A stretch of 64,000 nucleotides of DNA from Morchella semilibera (GCA_009192285.1 CM018608.1:1320201-1384200); one strand, 5' to 3'. Counted from the stretch's first letter, positions 11,942 to 24,516 are shown. The notes: generated by a model not told the origin, from the sequence alone. Program-made: numbers and translations.

Positions 11942-14478
11942 ATCGACACATGAGACTTGGGTATACGTGGCATAGGCACATACTTGTCTTTTTAGAGCCC
12001 TTCATTTAATTTAGACATGAGATCTATGGCGTAAACTATTCTTAAATGAAGCTTGAACAGGTGGTAGGCCTAACATGTAATCATGTTTGAGTGTTCTTTC
12101 TAGAGATTTAGAGGATGTTGCCTATCCCCTCACACTTTGCTAGTTGCTACGAGGGTAATTTGAAATAAGACGTCGCGCGAAAGATCGTGGATCCACATCT
12201 TCGATATATTGCGGTCTGAAACGCCCAGAAATGTTATACTCATCCACTGTCAAAATAGCCTGTAAAGCTATTAGCCTAGGTCATGGAGAGAATCTAGAGG
12301 ACTATCTGAACTATTTCTGGGAGAATCGCATAGCAGGGATATCAGTTCCCCGGGTCTAGAAACCAACGCCTTGTTTCTAAATCGTATGTACTTACTAAAT
12401 TTTCAAGTTTGTGATAAAAATACAACCAACATTGATAGTTGCCACCACCTTGGTTGTATTCTCGTCCCAACGAGTGATATTCCATGATACATCACGTGCG
12501 TAATCATGCATTATCACTCGATATATTTGGTGTTAATGGCTATCTTGATAAATAGCCTTAGACTTTGTTTTTGTGAATGGCTATGAAGCACTCGTCGTCT
12601 TGAAAAATTGCAGAGGCGAGTCCGACCCGCCCCGAACCCGGCGTTTGCGCTTTAATTGGGCTTATGTCTCCAGGGTGTGGTGGGTTGCACACTATCATAC
12701 GGGTCTTCCGAAGGCCTTAGGGACTTGGAGCTTCGCTATCCGTTTTCTTCCAAGGGTTTGTTTGTTTACTGGAGTTTGTGCCGGGTATGATTGCATAGGG
12801 CAGGTGGTGGTATGTTTCCCTGTCCGATGGCATAATCATTTCACCCAGGGATGTGGGACTTACACCACTAGTGTAGAAATATCCCTCATGGGGATGGTTG
12901 TATGGGAAGGATGTGAATTATCTGGGGCACCAGCGGGTATTGGGAAAAGTTGGATCTAGCGTTTTTAAGAAACCAGTCTGGCCAATATCTGGTGGTATAT
13001 AGCTAGAACCAAAATTTCAACAAATCACAATGCCTTAACACTATTGGCTGTTCTTTCGCGCCAATCATTATTCTCAGAATATGAGGATTAAAGTAAGATT
13101 TAATAAATTTAAGAACTTCACCATAAACTTGGGGGGGGGGGATGAAAATTACAAAGAAGACGAGATTTAATTGATTAACGGCTCGTAACTACAAGACTAC
13201 ATGTACACATATGTCTTATATACTCTGTGTAATAAGTGAAACATACTGTCCTTACGGTAAATATCCCAGACAACAGTCCCGGACACTTTGACTAACTCCT
13301 AGGCACGGAAGCAACATATATTTCAACAAAACTCCCATAGGTATTATAACATCCTCTCACAACTAACCATAAGAGATAAAGCTTGAAGAAAACTTGATAG
13401 ATGTGCACTGGAGCCAAGTCTGCCAAATACCCACCAGCTTATTTCTTGGAATCTGGGGCTCCCCAACGCCAAATACAAGCTCCAATTGCTAAACACTGGA
13501 TAGTGCCCCAGATATTGCGGCTTGTCAAAATTACCCGGATGCAATGGCTATGATCATGATGCTACGGATTAATAACCTAAAAATAAGCCACAAATAGTCC
13601 TGAATTTTTGTTAATACCAGTATTTAGCTCGACGGTCTTGTAGTGGGGTTTTGTCTATTTTTGTTGGAGGCGCGCCTTGCATCAGGCGTCCGGGTAATCT
13701 TCCGTGTATTGTGCTTGTGTGTGGAGTTTAAAACACATCTTATATACATGTATGCAAGCTGGTCAAATCCAGCTAGACAGCCTTGTCAACTAAAAAACCC
13801 AAGCTCCGCAAATGTTTGAGATTACATGGAAATTTTTTTTTTCTGTGTACATCTATTCGGTACCATCTTTGTAATATGGCTTCCGGGCTTAGGAGGGTAC
13901 GAGGTCATTACTGGAAGCCAACCAAAGTGCCTAGGACTACATGTATTGTCCGGTATATGTGACTGTTTGTTTTAAGGGTATAGAAGACGTGTATCTATCT
14001 GTACTTCGATAGTTCAAAGTCTCCCCCTACTCTGACATCTTTGTATCTACTTCCAACAATTTATGTCAATGGAGAATTCACACCTTATGATTCGGTGTTT
14101 GAGGCATGCAAGTAGAGTTATTTAATTTTGTTTCTGACTTTCATCCACGGCTGTTGAAAAATCCTCTGATCTGGTTAATTAACCTCCGCTTATTCCGTGG
14201 ATTCGTAAGGAAGCTGCGATACAAAAAACTAAAGTATCCCAAACAAACCGCTACACTTTACAAGCTAAAATACGTTAGGGGAAACCTAGAGACTCGAAAA
14301 AAAAGGAGCATGACTCGATGACTAGCCGACATTCAATCGTAAACCGTTTTCCCAACGAGAAAAAACATCAATAAAAAGCAAAATCCCACCCAGAAAATAT
14401 CCACGCTATTCTATCTCAGAAGTCTATTTTATACTTTTGTCCTGGTAACCGCCACCTTGGTTAATATTGGTTTTCTGG
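11942..14478. other. Intergenic, with a 50-bp palindrome
   Basis: About 2.5 kb. Contains the 50-bp palindrome at 12471-12520 and an inverted ten-mer ATACAACCAA / TTGGTTGTAT around 12420-12460. A 128-codon plus-strand ORF (12573-12959) lacks recognisable motifs and splice context. A G10 run lies at about 13131-13141. Nothing else is supported. Confidence 0.5.
12471..12520. repeat. 50-bp imperfect palindrome centred on CACGTG
   Basis: Starts with CGAGTGATA and ends with TATCACTCG, with CATGAT/ATCATG in the arms and the E-box-like CACGTG exactly at the centre (12493-12498). Both arms are 22 nt and symmetrical with a few mismatches. This is a candidate protein-binding or cruciform-forming site. 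Confidence 0.7.
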
Positions 14479-17400
14479 TTACCTTCGGAAAGGTCTTGTA
14501 GGCATTCTGGGCTTTGTCCAGTTCCTAGTCTCCGACCAATCCCTTTCTTCCACCTCCTTAAATGCACCCTCCATCCATGACTCCCCACTACTTGCAAGCC
14601 CTGCCTCGACCCCTTCCCCCCATCTCTCGCCCACCTGTCTCCCACCTTTAAGATCTGCAGACCACCCAATAACTTCATTTTCAAGGTTTCTATCTAGAGT
14701 TACAACAGAGCTGAGACCTTGAACGCCAACGAAGTAGCCCATTCCTATCTTCCTCACTGAGCATGGAGGGTTTCTTGCGAACGCAACAGCTGTCTCCCGG
14801 ATTTTTTCAAGCCAGCCTTTTCGCAACTGGTATGCTATGCCCGGTCCACTAGATCCGGAGAGGTCTCTTTTGGAAGGTCGCAGAATTTCGTCTGCTATAC
14901 GAAGATCCATAGAAACAATATGTTTCTCTATCGATGAAGGCATTGAGATAAGGATGTTAACATACAGTTCCTTAAGGTACTTTGCATCCGCAAATATCCG
15001 CGCGACTTCCTCTGCAGCGACCCATTCAGGTTCCCGCCTCGATTCACCGCCCCAATCACTATCTTCGAAATCACTATCCATGAGCGCTGGAGGTGGCGGA
15101 GGGGGAACTGCATAATTGTTATGGTCAGGTGATGGTGGTATCTGAGGCGGAGAGGGTGATGACTCGTATTCTGGAAACGGCTCATCGCCCCATATTGGTG
15201 GAAGTGGTCCCATCCCTGGTGCCGCCCTGCCCCTGCGATATCCAACGGGTCTTGGACGCCATCTGATGCGCAGTTTTTCCAGGAGAGGAATATGTGTAAC
15301 AATCTCACGCGCCTCGTCCTGTGAGATAACACCTATGACGCCTTCGATGCGAAGGTTCTTCATCTTTGGGCAACGACGCAGGTTGCGGATACCCATCATC
15401 ATCTTGCCCACAGGAAGATGAAACATTCTCCATTCAAGTGTTTCAAGCTGTTTCAAATGTCTTAAGAGCAAGTTAAACCGCTTAAGGCTTAGACGTACAC
15501 GATGCAAACTGTCCGGTGCCGTTCTTGAGACCTCCTCGTCGTATCCATGTGCAATACTAAGGGAAGTTACCGTGCGACCAAGGTGTGTTGCAACCCGAGA
15601 AAATACAGGGTCTTCTAGCGGGAGATGACGGTTGAGGATCCAACCATTCCAGCCCAGGTGTTTGATCCCCTTGTGTCGCAAGAAGAAACGTTCAAATGGG
15701 GCTGAAGAGAGCCATATCTCAGGCGTGCGATCGTGGAGATATGTTCCGCAGGAACGGATTGTGACATTCGTAAGTTTGTTCAGAGTTAATGGGTACTCCT
15801 CCACAGAGCCAGTACCGTCTCCAATTTCCTCCCAAATGATTGTAGAATCGACTAGGGCTTCTGGAAAAAATTGACACCCCTTCACCTTCAACTCTTCCAA
15901 GTTATTGCAGCGTTGGAGGAATAGGACCACCTTTTCTAGAGATCTTGTCTCACCCCGAGTTATCTTTGCCCTGAACCTGAACCTTCGCCTTCTCCTTCGT
16001 TCGCGATCTCTACTAGCCTGTACTCTGTCTGTGGGCCTGGGGGCTGGTATTCTGACAGGAGGTTCCATACTAGCTAAATCTTTCTGAGGCTGAGGGTGGT
16101 ACCCACATCTGAAAAAGAGAATACGCTTGAGAGATGGCAGATAAAAATTGTCTTTTGGGGGCCCCTTTGCTTGTATTCTGATCTTCAACCCTAGTCGCTG
16201 TGGCTCGGGAGGATAATTCTGCGAGTCAAGCAAACGTAGGTTTAATTGTTCATCAGTAGCTCGCGCTACAAAATCCCTGAGGCTTTCCTCCCCCTTTGCC
16301 TTTCCATCTCCTCTCACTATTAATCCATCCTCGCATTTCCCAAGCCCACGGGAAAACTGCAATAGTCGTAAATTAGTGTTGATAATACTCAAACTCTCGA
16401 GCTTGGGGCTCCATTTAAGAAGTCCAAGTAAGGCATTCGCGATCCTTTCATCACCTGAATTGAGTTTGAGAACCTCAACACGTGTGCACTGCCTAACAGC
16501 CTTTCTCACAAGTTGCACAAGTTTTTCAAGAGTTCTGAAACGTTGATCTAGCATAGGGCGTGTGTCTGTAAGATCAGAAAAGACTTTACCGGCTTCATTG
16601 TGGTTAGGGAATGAATTGTAGGAGGAGGCTTGGTAATCTATGTGCCGAACGTGTTTCGCAAGGTGCGGGTTACTATGGTTTAGATCATGGTCAGGAATTC
16701 TGTTTTAGTGGTAAGGAGATGAGACAGAAATACCAAATAGCTCTAATAATCCCCATACTCCAAGGCATGACAACCAGCGCTGGTCCACCGATAGGAAATG
16801 AGCCTCCTTGTTTTCCATCAGGATAAAAGTCTTCCTCGTCATTGTAACCGGCGTCATCATCTTCCTCTTGCTCGGAGTGACAGTCATGTCTCAACCCATG
16901 CCCATATCTCATCGTCCATGCTGCGCTTGGGGGTCGAGTGGCTCTATGGCCATGAGCATACAAAGGCTCATAAATCTTGGGTATGTCGTAAGGGTTCTCT
17001 GCGCCGAGGGTTTTCACTTTCTTCTCTTGCTTTTTTCTCCACAGCCTCTTTCGACGCCCAACCTCAACCCAGTAATCTTCCATGTAATCCCCAAAGGGAA
17101 TCTTCCTGTATATTATGGGGGTGGCAATGTAGTTCCAACGGCGGCAAACGAGAGCATGTGAGGATGCCAAATGGGCGGGGCGGAAATAGGAGAATATTTG
17201 GTGAAGAAGCTCGGTGGGAAGTTTCGTAATCGTCCCTTCAACCTTCGCCGCAGAGGGTCCTGGGAGGGTTTGTGTATGTGACGGCCCGCCCTTTCTGGTC
17301 TTCTTCCCCATACGCAGGTTCCGTAAGCGGTTGACCTCCGATAAAGTTTCCCGGCGTAGACCTCCTCCACCAGTTATCTCCCCCCTCTTTCGTTGGAGAA

Positions 17401-18265
17401 CAGCCTCAACTGCAGCCTCTAAAACCAAGATCTCAGAGTCTGCTTGTGCCATCTCCCATTGGTACCTAAACCGACTCTGACAATAGGTCACCCATCGTTT
17501 CTCAATTTCTGGGTCTGAGTTCTTGTTCCTTTGTTTGTTATCCCTATTGGCCTTTTCCTTTCCCTTGCCTTTTGAAGTCTTTGAAGACTGTTTGTACGAA
17601 TGTCGAGGGCCACATATCTGGTTCATTGGATCATTTAAAGCTTGGAGAGAATATTTGGCACCGCCGGCCTGATGCGGTGTGTATAGAGGCTGGTAGAAGG
17701 AAACTATCGAGGGTGGTGGGGTAGGGAAGACACCATACGACGACGGGAGTGGTGGAGGAAGCTCAGAAGAGATGTAGTGGGACAATAAAGAATGACTGGA
17801 ACTGGAGGAATTTCGACGTCCTGTTTCTGGTTCATTAATTTCCTTTGCCTTGCCCTTTCCTTTGTAGTTACTCTCTTTGGAAGCTTCAGGGACCTCAGCT
17901 TCCTCGTCTGTATCATTAGCTCTAAGCTCTTCCGTGAAGATATCACCCACGCCAAACTTTCCCTCACGCTCCAGGAAGGATGTTAGCCGATCCACATATC
18001 GAACCTTCTCCCTCAGGGTTTCGACATGCTGTCGTTGACGTTCGAATAGGACGAGGTCGGTTAAGTTTAGGAGTTCATCATCCGACAAGTCCCGTAGCAC
18101 AGGAAATACAGGGCGGTATTCGCGAGGGATATCTAGCGGGGTACTTGAGCGAGGTGGATACGACAAGAAGCAAGGTGGGAGAAGAGGTGGGGGTGGTGGT
18201 GGTGGGTAGAGGATATATGTGTATTCCAGATCATCGCTGAACTGATTGTTATTTGCGTCGGCCAT
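14479..18265 (-). CDS. F-box and leucine-rich-repeat protein, about 1241 aa
   Basis: Two long exons, 18265-16734 and 16672-14479, are joined in frame by a 61-nt GT-AG intron. The joined protein reads across the junction as CNPHLAKHVRHIDY, a sequence typical after the F-box in fungal F-box proteins. The N-terminus has a poly-proline stretch, a predicted helical region (about residues 60-100) and Ser/Lys-rich linkers. The F-box lies at about residues 342-390 (KLPTELLHQIFSYF ... LVCRRWNYIATPIIYR). The second exon contains irregular leucine-rich repeats with 'LE.L.I' and 'LKRF..L' patterns, some Arg-rich and Pro-rich insertions, and an acidic patch. F-box proteins recruit substrates to SCF ubiquitin ligases through Skp1; the substrate here is unknown. 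Read separately, the exons would look like two genes; the frame and intron signals favour one. Confidence 0.82.
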
Positions 18266-20284
18266 GGCTGGAGGGACCTCAACTGCTACAGTGGTTGTGG
18301 CTCACGGTGGAGTGGAGCTTCATGTAATGGAGAAACAGCTCGGGAGGTGGAATCGTTGTTGTGGGCGCTGGTAGACCTTAAGACTGCATGCAGGTAAGGT
18401 AGAAGAAATACGACTTTCTGGTGATAGGATATGCTTACACAAAGGGTAAAGTGTGATCTACCAAGTACTTGGCGTGCGTAGGGGAAAACTGGTGTGCCTA
18501 AATTAAAGCCCGCTACTTATCTATCATGCAATTGATTTGATGGGTGATTGGCTCATTTCCACTAACTCTCACACAGCGCATCATACCTTGTACGGGCCCA
18601 GGAATAGTGATGAACATATTCTTCGAAGAAGAGTCAATGAAATTTTTTTTTATTGACATCATCAGGATTATTGGTAACAATATGTAAACCGGATAATAAA
18701 CAAGTACGGCCTGACAAATTCTGCATTTAGGTATTGTGTCAAATCCTCCTTGATCTGTGAAACATTTCTTACTTGGTCTTGTGAGGAGGGACTATCGATC
18801 TATTAGTCTTACAAAACTACAGAATGAAAAAAATGGGTGTACCGAATTTAATGACGAATACCGAATTAAGCCGGCATTAGATGGAGAGTACTGTACTAAT
18901 ATTGTATTCTTACCGCATTGTTAGCGTATTAATGTTGTGGGTACATTGTACATGTAGTATAAAAGTATATGATGACAGCTACATGTAAGTACAACGTACA
19001 TGGATAGAGGATAAGGTACGAGGGACTTCTTGGAGCAGGTCGGTCGGAACCATATTGGCCCCTATGTAGTACTCCTAGCGCTACCAGCGCCTAACCATAG
19101 TTCATGGGATCCTTGGGAATTTACGTATCTACACTTTGTACCCTGTCATCCTTAAGCCTTCCATAGCGTTCCTATGATGTACATAAATATACATTTACAA
19201 TCAATAGATCAAGTGATATTTAGTGGTCCGGAGCGCAACGTGTTCCGCTATGATTCACGCACACGGCAGTATATATAATGCGACCTACACTCCTGTAGTA
19301 CTTCCTCCTGTTCACATCCCTCCCCCCTCTTGCATACAGCGCACGTGCTGGTACCCTATAGCAATTAGCTGATATTATCATTTCTTATACATGTACGTAC
19401 CCCGAAGTTCACTTGCGGGCGGGAGCGGCCCAGCATTAAAGCAAAAAAAAAAAAAACCATAGTGAGAAACGTCCTGATTTAGGATATTACACCAACATGC
19501 TTAGGCAGAGTCCCGGTAGCATTGCTTACACAATGGTAACATCTCTTATCTTTGTAAATTATGTATTCTTTGATAAACCTTTTGTTTTCGTCCCCAGCTA
19601 CCATGTATAGAAGAAGCTCGAAGATAGAATTAGCTTTCTGACAGGAGACAGATTAAACGCCTTAAAGAGCTGAAACCGCATTTACTGACCGCTCAGGCAA
19701 TACAGGTTAATATCACCCCTCGTTTACTATAGGACATGTCGGCCGTTTCCATTTCCCCTGCTATATCTATATTGTAGTCACATATATATATATATATCCC
19801 CTCCGTATATATAGAATGCCGTTATCTAAAAAATTGAAATTTAGGATACATACATACATGTATTCCCCTCCCGACTGTTACGCGGATTCTTACTCTCCTA
19901 ACGCCACTCGATCATCCTTTTATACATGGCGGAGAGCATTTTAAATGGTAACGCTTTAACAAGCATATTGTGCACGCACTTTAAACTAAGTCAATTGCTA
20001 GCTCTTCACAATCATATGCCCATAAAACACTCATATAGTTCAGCAACTCATTATTCCTCCTCTTGGAGCTATATACATGTAGTTTACGAGGTAGATCCAA
20101 GAAATATATATGTTATGTATGCTTATGAACTCAGGCTCCCCTACGTTCTTAACTTATAGTCTTTGTCTGGGTACGTAAAATCATCTCCCATGAGAGGATA
20201 CTGGGAAGAAGGCCGTCCTAGAAAGTTTTCTGGCAGGGTGTAATTGTAAACAAATCTAAAATGTGTTTTGGGCTAGTTAGTCAT
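18266..20284. other. Intergenic, AT-rich, with element remnant
   Basis: Two kilobases without a gene. It contains a family-A element remnant at 18818-18930, several TACATGTA palindromes (18951, 18979, 19391, 19857), an A14 run near 19443 and TA-dinucleotide stretches near 19780-19796. A 77-codon ORF at 19926-20159 looks random. Confidence 0.5.
18818..18930. mobile_element. Family-A element remnant
   Basis: Aligns over more than 100 bp with the element at 23819-23981, sharing blocks such as GAATTTAATGA, GAATTAA.CC.GCATT and GTATTCTTACCGCATTG. The left end TACAG is kept; the right terminal repeat is not found, so this copy is truncated or diverged. Confidence 0.6.
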
Positions 20285-20367
20285 GGTTGCGTGGCCTAAT
20301 GGTTAAGGCGCTGGTTTTCGGCATAGTCTATCACCAGAGATTGGGGGTTCGAGTCCTCCCGCGATCG
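20285..20367 (+). tRNA. tRNA-Arg (UCG) with a 10-nt intron
   Basis: A full cloverleaf folds by eye: acceptor stem GGTTGCG with CGCGATC (two G-U pairs), D arm with TGGCCTAATGG (A box), anticodon stem CTGGT/ACCAG, variable loop AGATT, T arm GGGGG-TTCGAGT-CCTCC (B box) and discriminator G. The loop has TT before the anticodon TCG, followed by G37 and a 10-nt intron (20322-20331) at the canonical position. After removing the intron the tRNA is 73 nt. A T4 terminator follows at 20380-20383. Confidence 0.9.
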
Positions 20368-20952
20368 GTTCTATCATTCTTTTGATGGGTTTTTTTCCTT
20401 TTTAATTGTCGAAGGTGGAGGTTTGATAGATAGAACAAAACTAACCCTATTGGAATTACATACTGTGAGGCTTCGCGTGTTCTGATGATCGAAGAAGAGC
20501 TAACTAATGTATTGGATGAACTGACAAGACGAGCTATCTTTATACATAGTTCTGAGGGACAGATTTATCATGATAATTAACGTTTTCCCGGGGGGTCGCT
20601 TTTATGGTATACGTAACTTATTGTCACGTAACCTGTGCCACAATAATTTAAATATCGAAGCTAAATACTGCTAACTTATGAAGCTTTGGCTTCATCGAAT
20701 CCATCACAAACAGTATTGGGCGTCAAAAATAGACTTTATTGGAATGCTTTAAACCTGAAAGCTTTCCCATCTTGCTATTTTATTCCCCCCCCCCCTCCCC
20801 TGCAAGGCTGTAAGGGTCACTATCGATACAAACTATGATCATTGATATCTGGTAAACACCAAACAAGCTAAGAGAGAAAAAGACTTATTCGCCATACAAG
20901 CTTATAACTACTATGAGGTAGAGATACTATCCGGATCCTCAACGCTAGTAAC
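20368..20952. other. Intergenic, between tRNA-Arg and the 392-aa gene
   Basis: About 585 bp with a C-rich homopolymer at about 20785-20800. No gene is seen. It forms the 3' flank of the minus-strand gene. Confidence 0.5.
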
Positions 20953-22313
20953 TCAAGCCTGGTTACCACCCCTTCCTGCCTCTAGCCTAGAAGTAGACTC
21001 ACTACGGCGCTCCGCTTCCATCTGCCTCCTCGCCTCACCGACATCGATGCCATCAAGACCGGTGAGGAGGAAGTCAATCTTGCGCTTGAGCGCAAGGCGT
21101 ATGACGATGGAATCCCACAGGAGCTCGGCTTCGTTATCACATTCGCGCAGGGCGAGGTTGAGCATGTAAAATTTTGACTCTATGGTTTCTGTGCAGTGGA
21201 TGTTAATATATAATATTTCTGCGGGAGGGAGGGAAGAGGTACCTTCGATTGCAGGGAATGCAGCTAAATTTATTCCAGGAATCTTGAGAAGCGCCTGGAG
21301 GGAGGGGGTATCGTAGTCCCAATCTTCACCTGTATATTTGTGGTACCAAGTCTGTGTACATGGTCAGTAACAAAACTTTGTATAGGAGTGGAATATCGAT
21401 ATATGCACTAACACGGAACGAAAGAGGCTCGGACAAAGGCTTGATTTCAAGGCCCGAATCGGTCTCGTAGTAAGGCTTAAGAAACTGCTCGATATTGAGT
21501 TCCTTCGGAAGCCCGACCTTTGGGTCCCACACAGCTGAAATCTCTCTCCCGAGAGCAGCGGGGAATGAGGCCAATTCTCCAGGGGTCCAGTTGGCAGAGC
21601 TACGCTGGTGAAAGTACTTGAAGTACCCGAGGTACCACGATGGGTGTGTGTTCCAAACATAGAAGCCCGGGACGTCGGCAGTAGGGCCGGTGGTTATGTA
21701 GGGAAGAGGAACCAAGATATTGAACATGTTCACTGGGGGGCTGGTTATTAGTATAATACTGTATAATAAAGAGGGAAGAGGGTGAGGCACGCAGATATTC
21801 TTGGATCATTAGGACGATAAATGTTTGCTCTCCAGCTGCGGTCGCGGTACGTGGGTTGGTGCCAGTGGTAACTGGACCAATGATCTCCGGAACATGAACG
21901 TTAATTACTGAACCGTCATCGTTGGCGAGCGTCGAGGCATTCCGCTCTGAAGGCTGTTCCAAATTGCTGGATTTAGTAGCATCTAAATCGACATTGGAGG
22001 CACCGGCGGCGTTGGTGCGGGCATTGGGCACAAAGTGCATATCGAGATCAGTGATAGTACTTCCACTACCGAGATTGATATTCTCCCCCTCCTCCCCCTC
22101 CTCCTCCTCGCCATTATCATCATTGTCATCATCATTGTCATCATCGTCATCGTCATCTGAGATGATAATGACACCAGGAAGGTTGGAGGCAGCTTCTATA
22201 ATGCTTGCCCTCATATTATTAGCCGCGTCTGTGTTACCTGCTGTGGCGTTGACAATATATGCTGGGGGATCAATGATAAAAAGATCCATATTGTTTTGAA
22301 TTTCCGGTTCCAT
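20953..22313 (-). CDS. Unknown protein with acidic low-complexity region, 392 aa
   Basis: No domain recognised. Four exons, 22313-21791, 21732-21413, 21351-21243 and 21179-20953, join in frame through GT-AG introns of 58 to 63 nt to give 392 aa. The first exon codes a Ser/Asn/Ala-rich segment with a long Asp/Asn tract followed by a Glu/Gly tract (roughly residues 52-77). The later exons code a more globular part with conserved-looking aromatic motifs (NMFNILVPLPY, GFYVWNTHPSWYLGYFKYF, TWYHKYTGEDWDYDTPSLQALL), then a helical, charged C-terminus. The pattern suggests a real folded domain of about 250 aa behind a disordered acidic leader. It is transcribed divergently from the next gene. Confidence 0.75.
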
Positions 22314-22719
22314 TTGTGGTAAAAAGGAGGGCTTATGGTTCTAGAAAGAAAATTGGATGTTTATAGATAGGGATTTAGGGAATTTGTATGAGGGAGCTGA
22401 GGGGTTTTTATAATAGCAGGTGTGAGTGATAGCAGGAAGTCAATTAATGAATTAGACAGAAAAAAAAAACGGTAACAGAAAGTGCGGACAGCAGCTTAAG
22501 CTTGGCAGAAATGTGGTGTATATGTGGGGGAGGGGGGCTCTCGAGTAATTGAGACTCCTGGCTCTAGATCTGGGCTCGTCCTTCTAGAGCCATTTTTAAA
22601 ACGTAGGGACCCTGCCTGAGTACCTTTTCTGTTTTCACACACTGGCAATTGCAACCACACCTTCCTGAAAGGAGAAAACAATTCATCAGCCTCATTGTGC
22701 TCAAATATCTCAATACAAA
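22314..22719. promoter_or_regulatory. Shared divergent promoter region (406 bp)
   Basis: Separates two genes transcribed away from each other, so it must hold both promoters. It contains an A10 tract at about 22461 and a G-rich stretch at 22524-22540. No specific factor site is recognised. Confidence 0.5.
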
Positions 22720-23419
22720 ATGGCCAACCAGCTCGCTCAGACCCGTGAGTTCGTTCATAAGTACCTTTGTACATCCGCCCCCTCCTCCCTCCTCTCTAGG
22801 ATCAAAAGAGAAATTAACAGCCTCATCATAGGGACCGGTTTTGGCATTTTTGTCCTCCCGAAGTTCATCACTCTCGAAGAAATCCCCGGCACCCTGACCT
22901 GGTATATCGATGCTAATCCCGACCTCAACTTCGTCCGCGAACTCAACATGTGTGTGTGGCTTGATAAACACCATGAAGTCTTCCGCGCTGCACTTGGGAC
23001 TTTTATCAAGCCTATTCTCGCGCACGACCTCTTCAAGTTGCGTGGCTTCTGGAAAGCTGGCATGGGATGTAAGTTGTGACTAATATCTAATCTAGGGTGA
23101 ATGGGTCACTGATACATACCAAATATATATAGACCCCTCCATCTCAAATCTCGAGGCGAAAATCGGGTCTGTGAAGATTCATATCGAAAGTCTTAGGGAA
23201 AGGACGGGTCGCTTGAAGATCTGGAACGACGACTCTATGGAGCAGATCATTCGGTTGAAGTTGCTGGGCGCAGAGGAGCTCGTTAGGGCGAGAATGAATC
23301 TCAATGCACAGGGGGAGGGGGGGTTTGTTCGCAGGTTTGAAGGGCCAAACGGGCTTCCGGATGAGCTGAAGCCAGTCACTTGGCCTGAGGAGAAGGAGGA
23401 TACAGTAATGAGCGGTTAG
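22720..23419 (+). CDS. Unknown small protein, 211 aa
   Basis: Exons 22720-23068 and 23133-23419 join in frame through a 64-nt intron (GTAAGT...ATATAG) to 211 aa. There is a hydrophobic stretch near residue 35 (LIIGTGFGIFVLPKFI) that is too short and interrupted to be a clear membrane span. The middle is aromatic and globular-looking (TWYIDANPDLNFVRELNMCVWLDK), and the end is charged with a Pro/Glu-rich tail. An intron-like GTGAGT...CTCTAG at 22745-22799 exists but would break the frame, so it is read as coding. The divergent neighbour is also an unknown protein. Function unknown. Confidence 0.7.
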
Positions 23420-23818
23420 TACATGTAGTTACTAGCTAGCTTAACCCGAGTGGCTTCGTTACCTTTTAGCTACCTGTGTCCTGTTTCTCTGTTGATGTCA
23501 ATTATGAAGTATCAACCAACCAATCAATCTGTTGATGTCATTGACTAAAAATATGTCCGAGTGATACCCTGTGAGGTGGAAATCTAATAAACTTGGCCCC
23601 ACCTCGGCAAATGCAGTTGTCTTGCAGTATCGAGGATTTAGCGCCACCGTAGGTTAATATTTAAATACTAAATAGGAAAGGTGGAGGTGGATGTGGCCCG
23701 CAAGCGGCCGCTGCTAACTAGCGCTACTGCGTATGTAAGCTGTTCCCGTTCTTATCGGGCGGCCTCGGGCCGCTGATAGCCATAAACATACATGTAGGGC
23801 TTTTCGGTCTTACTTAAC

Positions 23819-23981
23819 TACAGCCTGGAAAAACGGGGTGAAATCACTACGGAATTTAATGATGAATATTGAATTAAACCAGCATTGGATGAAGGGTACT
23901 GTACCAATACCGTATTCTTACCGCATTGCTATCGTATTGACGGCAATATCGTAGCGATCCCACCCTATTTTTGGTACTGTA
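23819..23981. mobile_element. Family-A MITE-like element, copy 1 (163 bp)
   Basis: The right end reads ATTTTTGGTACTGTA, and the left end TACAGCCTGGAAAAACGGGG is a degenerate match to its complement. The interior has GAATTTAATGATGAATAT and GTATTCTTACCGCATTGCTAT, shared with the remnant at 18818-18930 and in part with 24517-24690. No coding capacity. Confidence 0.6.
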
Positions 23982-24354
23982 TTGTTTGAATTGGGCTTTG
24001 TGAACTTCGGTCGCAGGATTTAAGTACAATTCTGCTGCTTACATGTATGCCATATTTTATATTAGCATACAGAAGCTATATGAGACTAAATACATGTATA
24101 TTATGACACATCCCACCTACTTCACATCTGAAAATCGGTATTTATACTGGTCTCACGTTTAGGTTAAACGTACATGCACTTTAGGTCGATGCCTGTTGAT
24201 GCCTAGAATCGCTAAAGGACGAAAATTGATATTGGTGAGCGCCACGTTATATACATGTGGATAATCCGTCCCTATAAGTAAGCCAAGGTAGATGTCAGAA
24301 CTCCGATGTGCGCTCTGAACCTGCAACGGCTCCAGGCTAAATACCTGTACTGCC

Positions 24355-24510
24355 TATCCCCTAAGCTGTCAGTAAAATACATACTGACCCTAGGAAGAAG
24401 CAAAGGTTGCTAATAGATGTTATTATCTCCCTTATCGAATAATTGACCTCTCATACAAACTCCAACCCTCTATTATAGGGGGTTAGCAATATTCATAGAT
24501 TAGGGGGATA
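24355..24510. mobile_element. MITE-like element, family B copy 2 (156 bp, inverted)
   Basis: Reverse-complement relative of the element at 7065-7204. Shared blocks include TATCCC(C)TTAGTCTGTC-type ends, CCCCCCTATAATAGAGGG (exact over 18 bp), TTTGTATG and ATTTGATAAGGG-like sequence. The ends TATCCCCTAA and TTAGGGGGATA form diverged terminal inverted repeats. Non-coding. Confidence 0.75.
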
Positions 24511-24516
24511 TGTATG

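Noticed and set aside
12573-12959. 128-codon plus-strand ORF
   Set aside because: No recognisable motif, no good splice or start context, amino-acid composition (many Trp, Cys and Gly) looks random.
22745-22799. GTGAGT...CTCTAG intron in the 211-aa gene
   Set aside because: Removal (55 nt) would put the downstream coding sequence out of frame.
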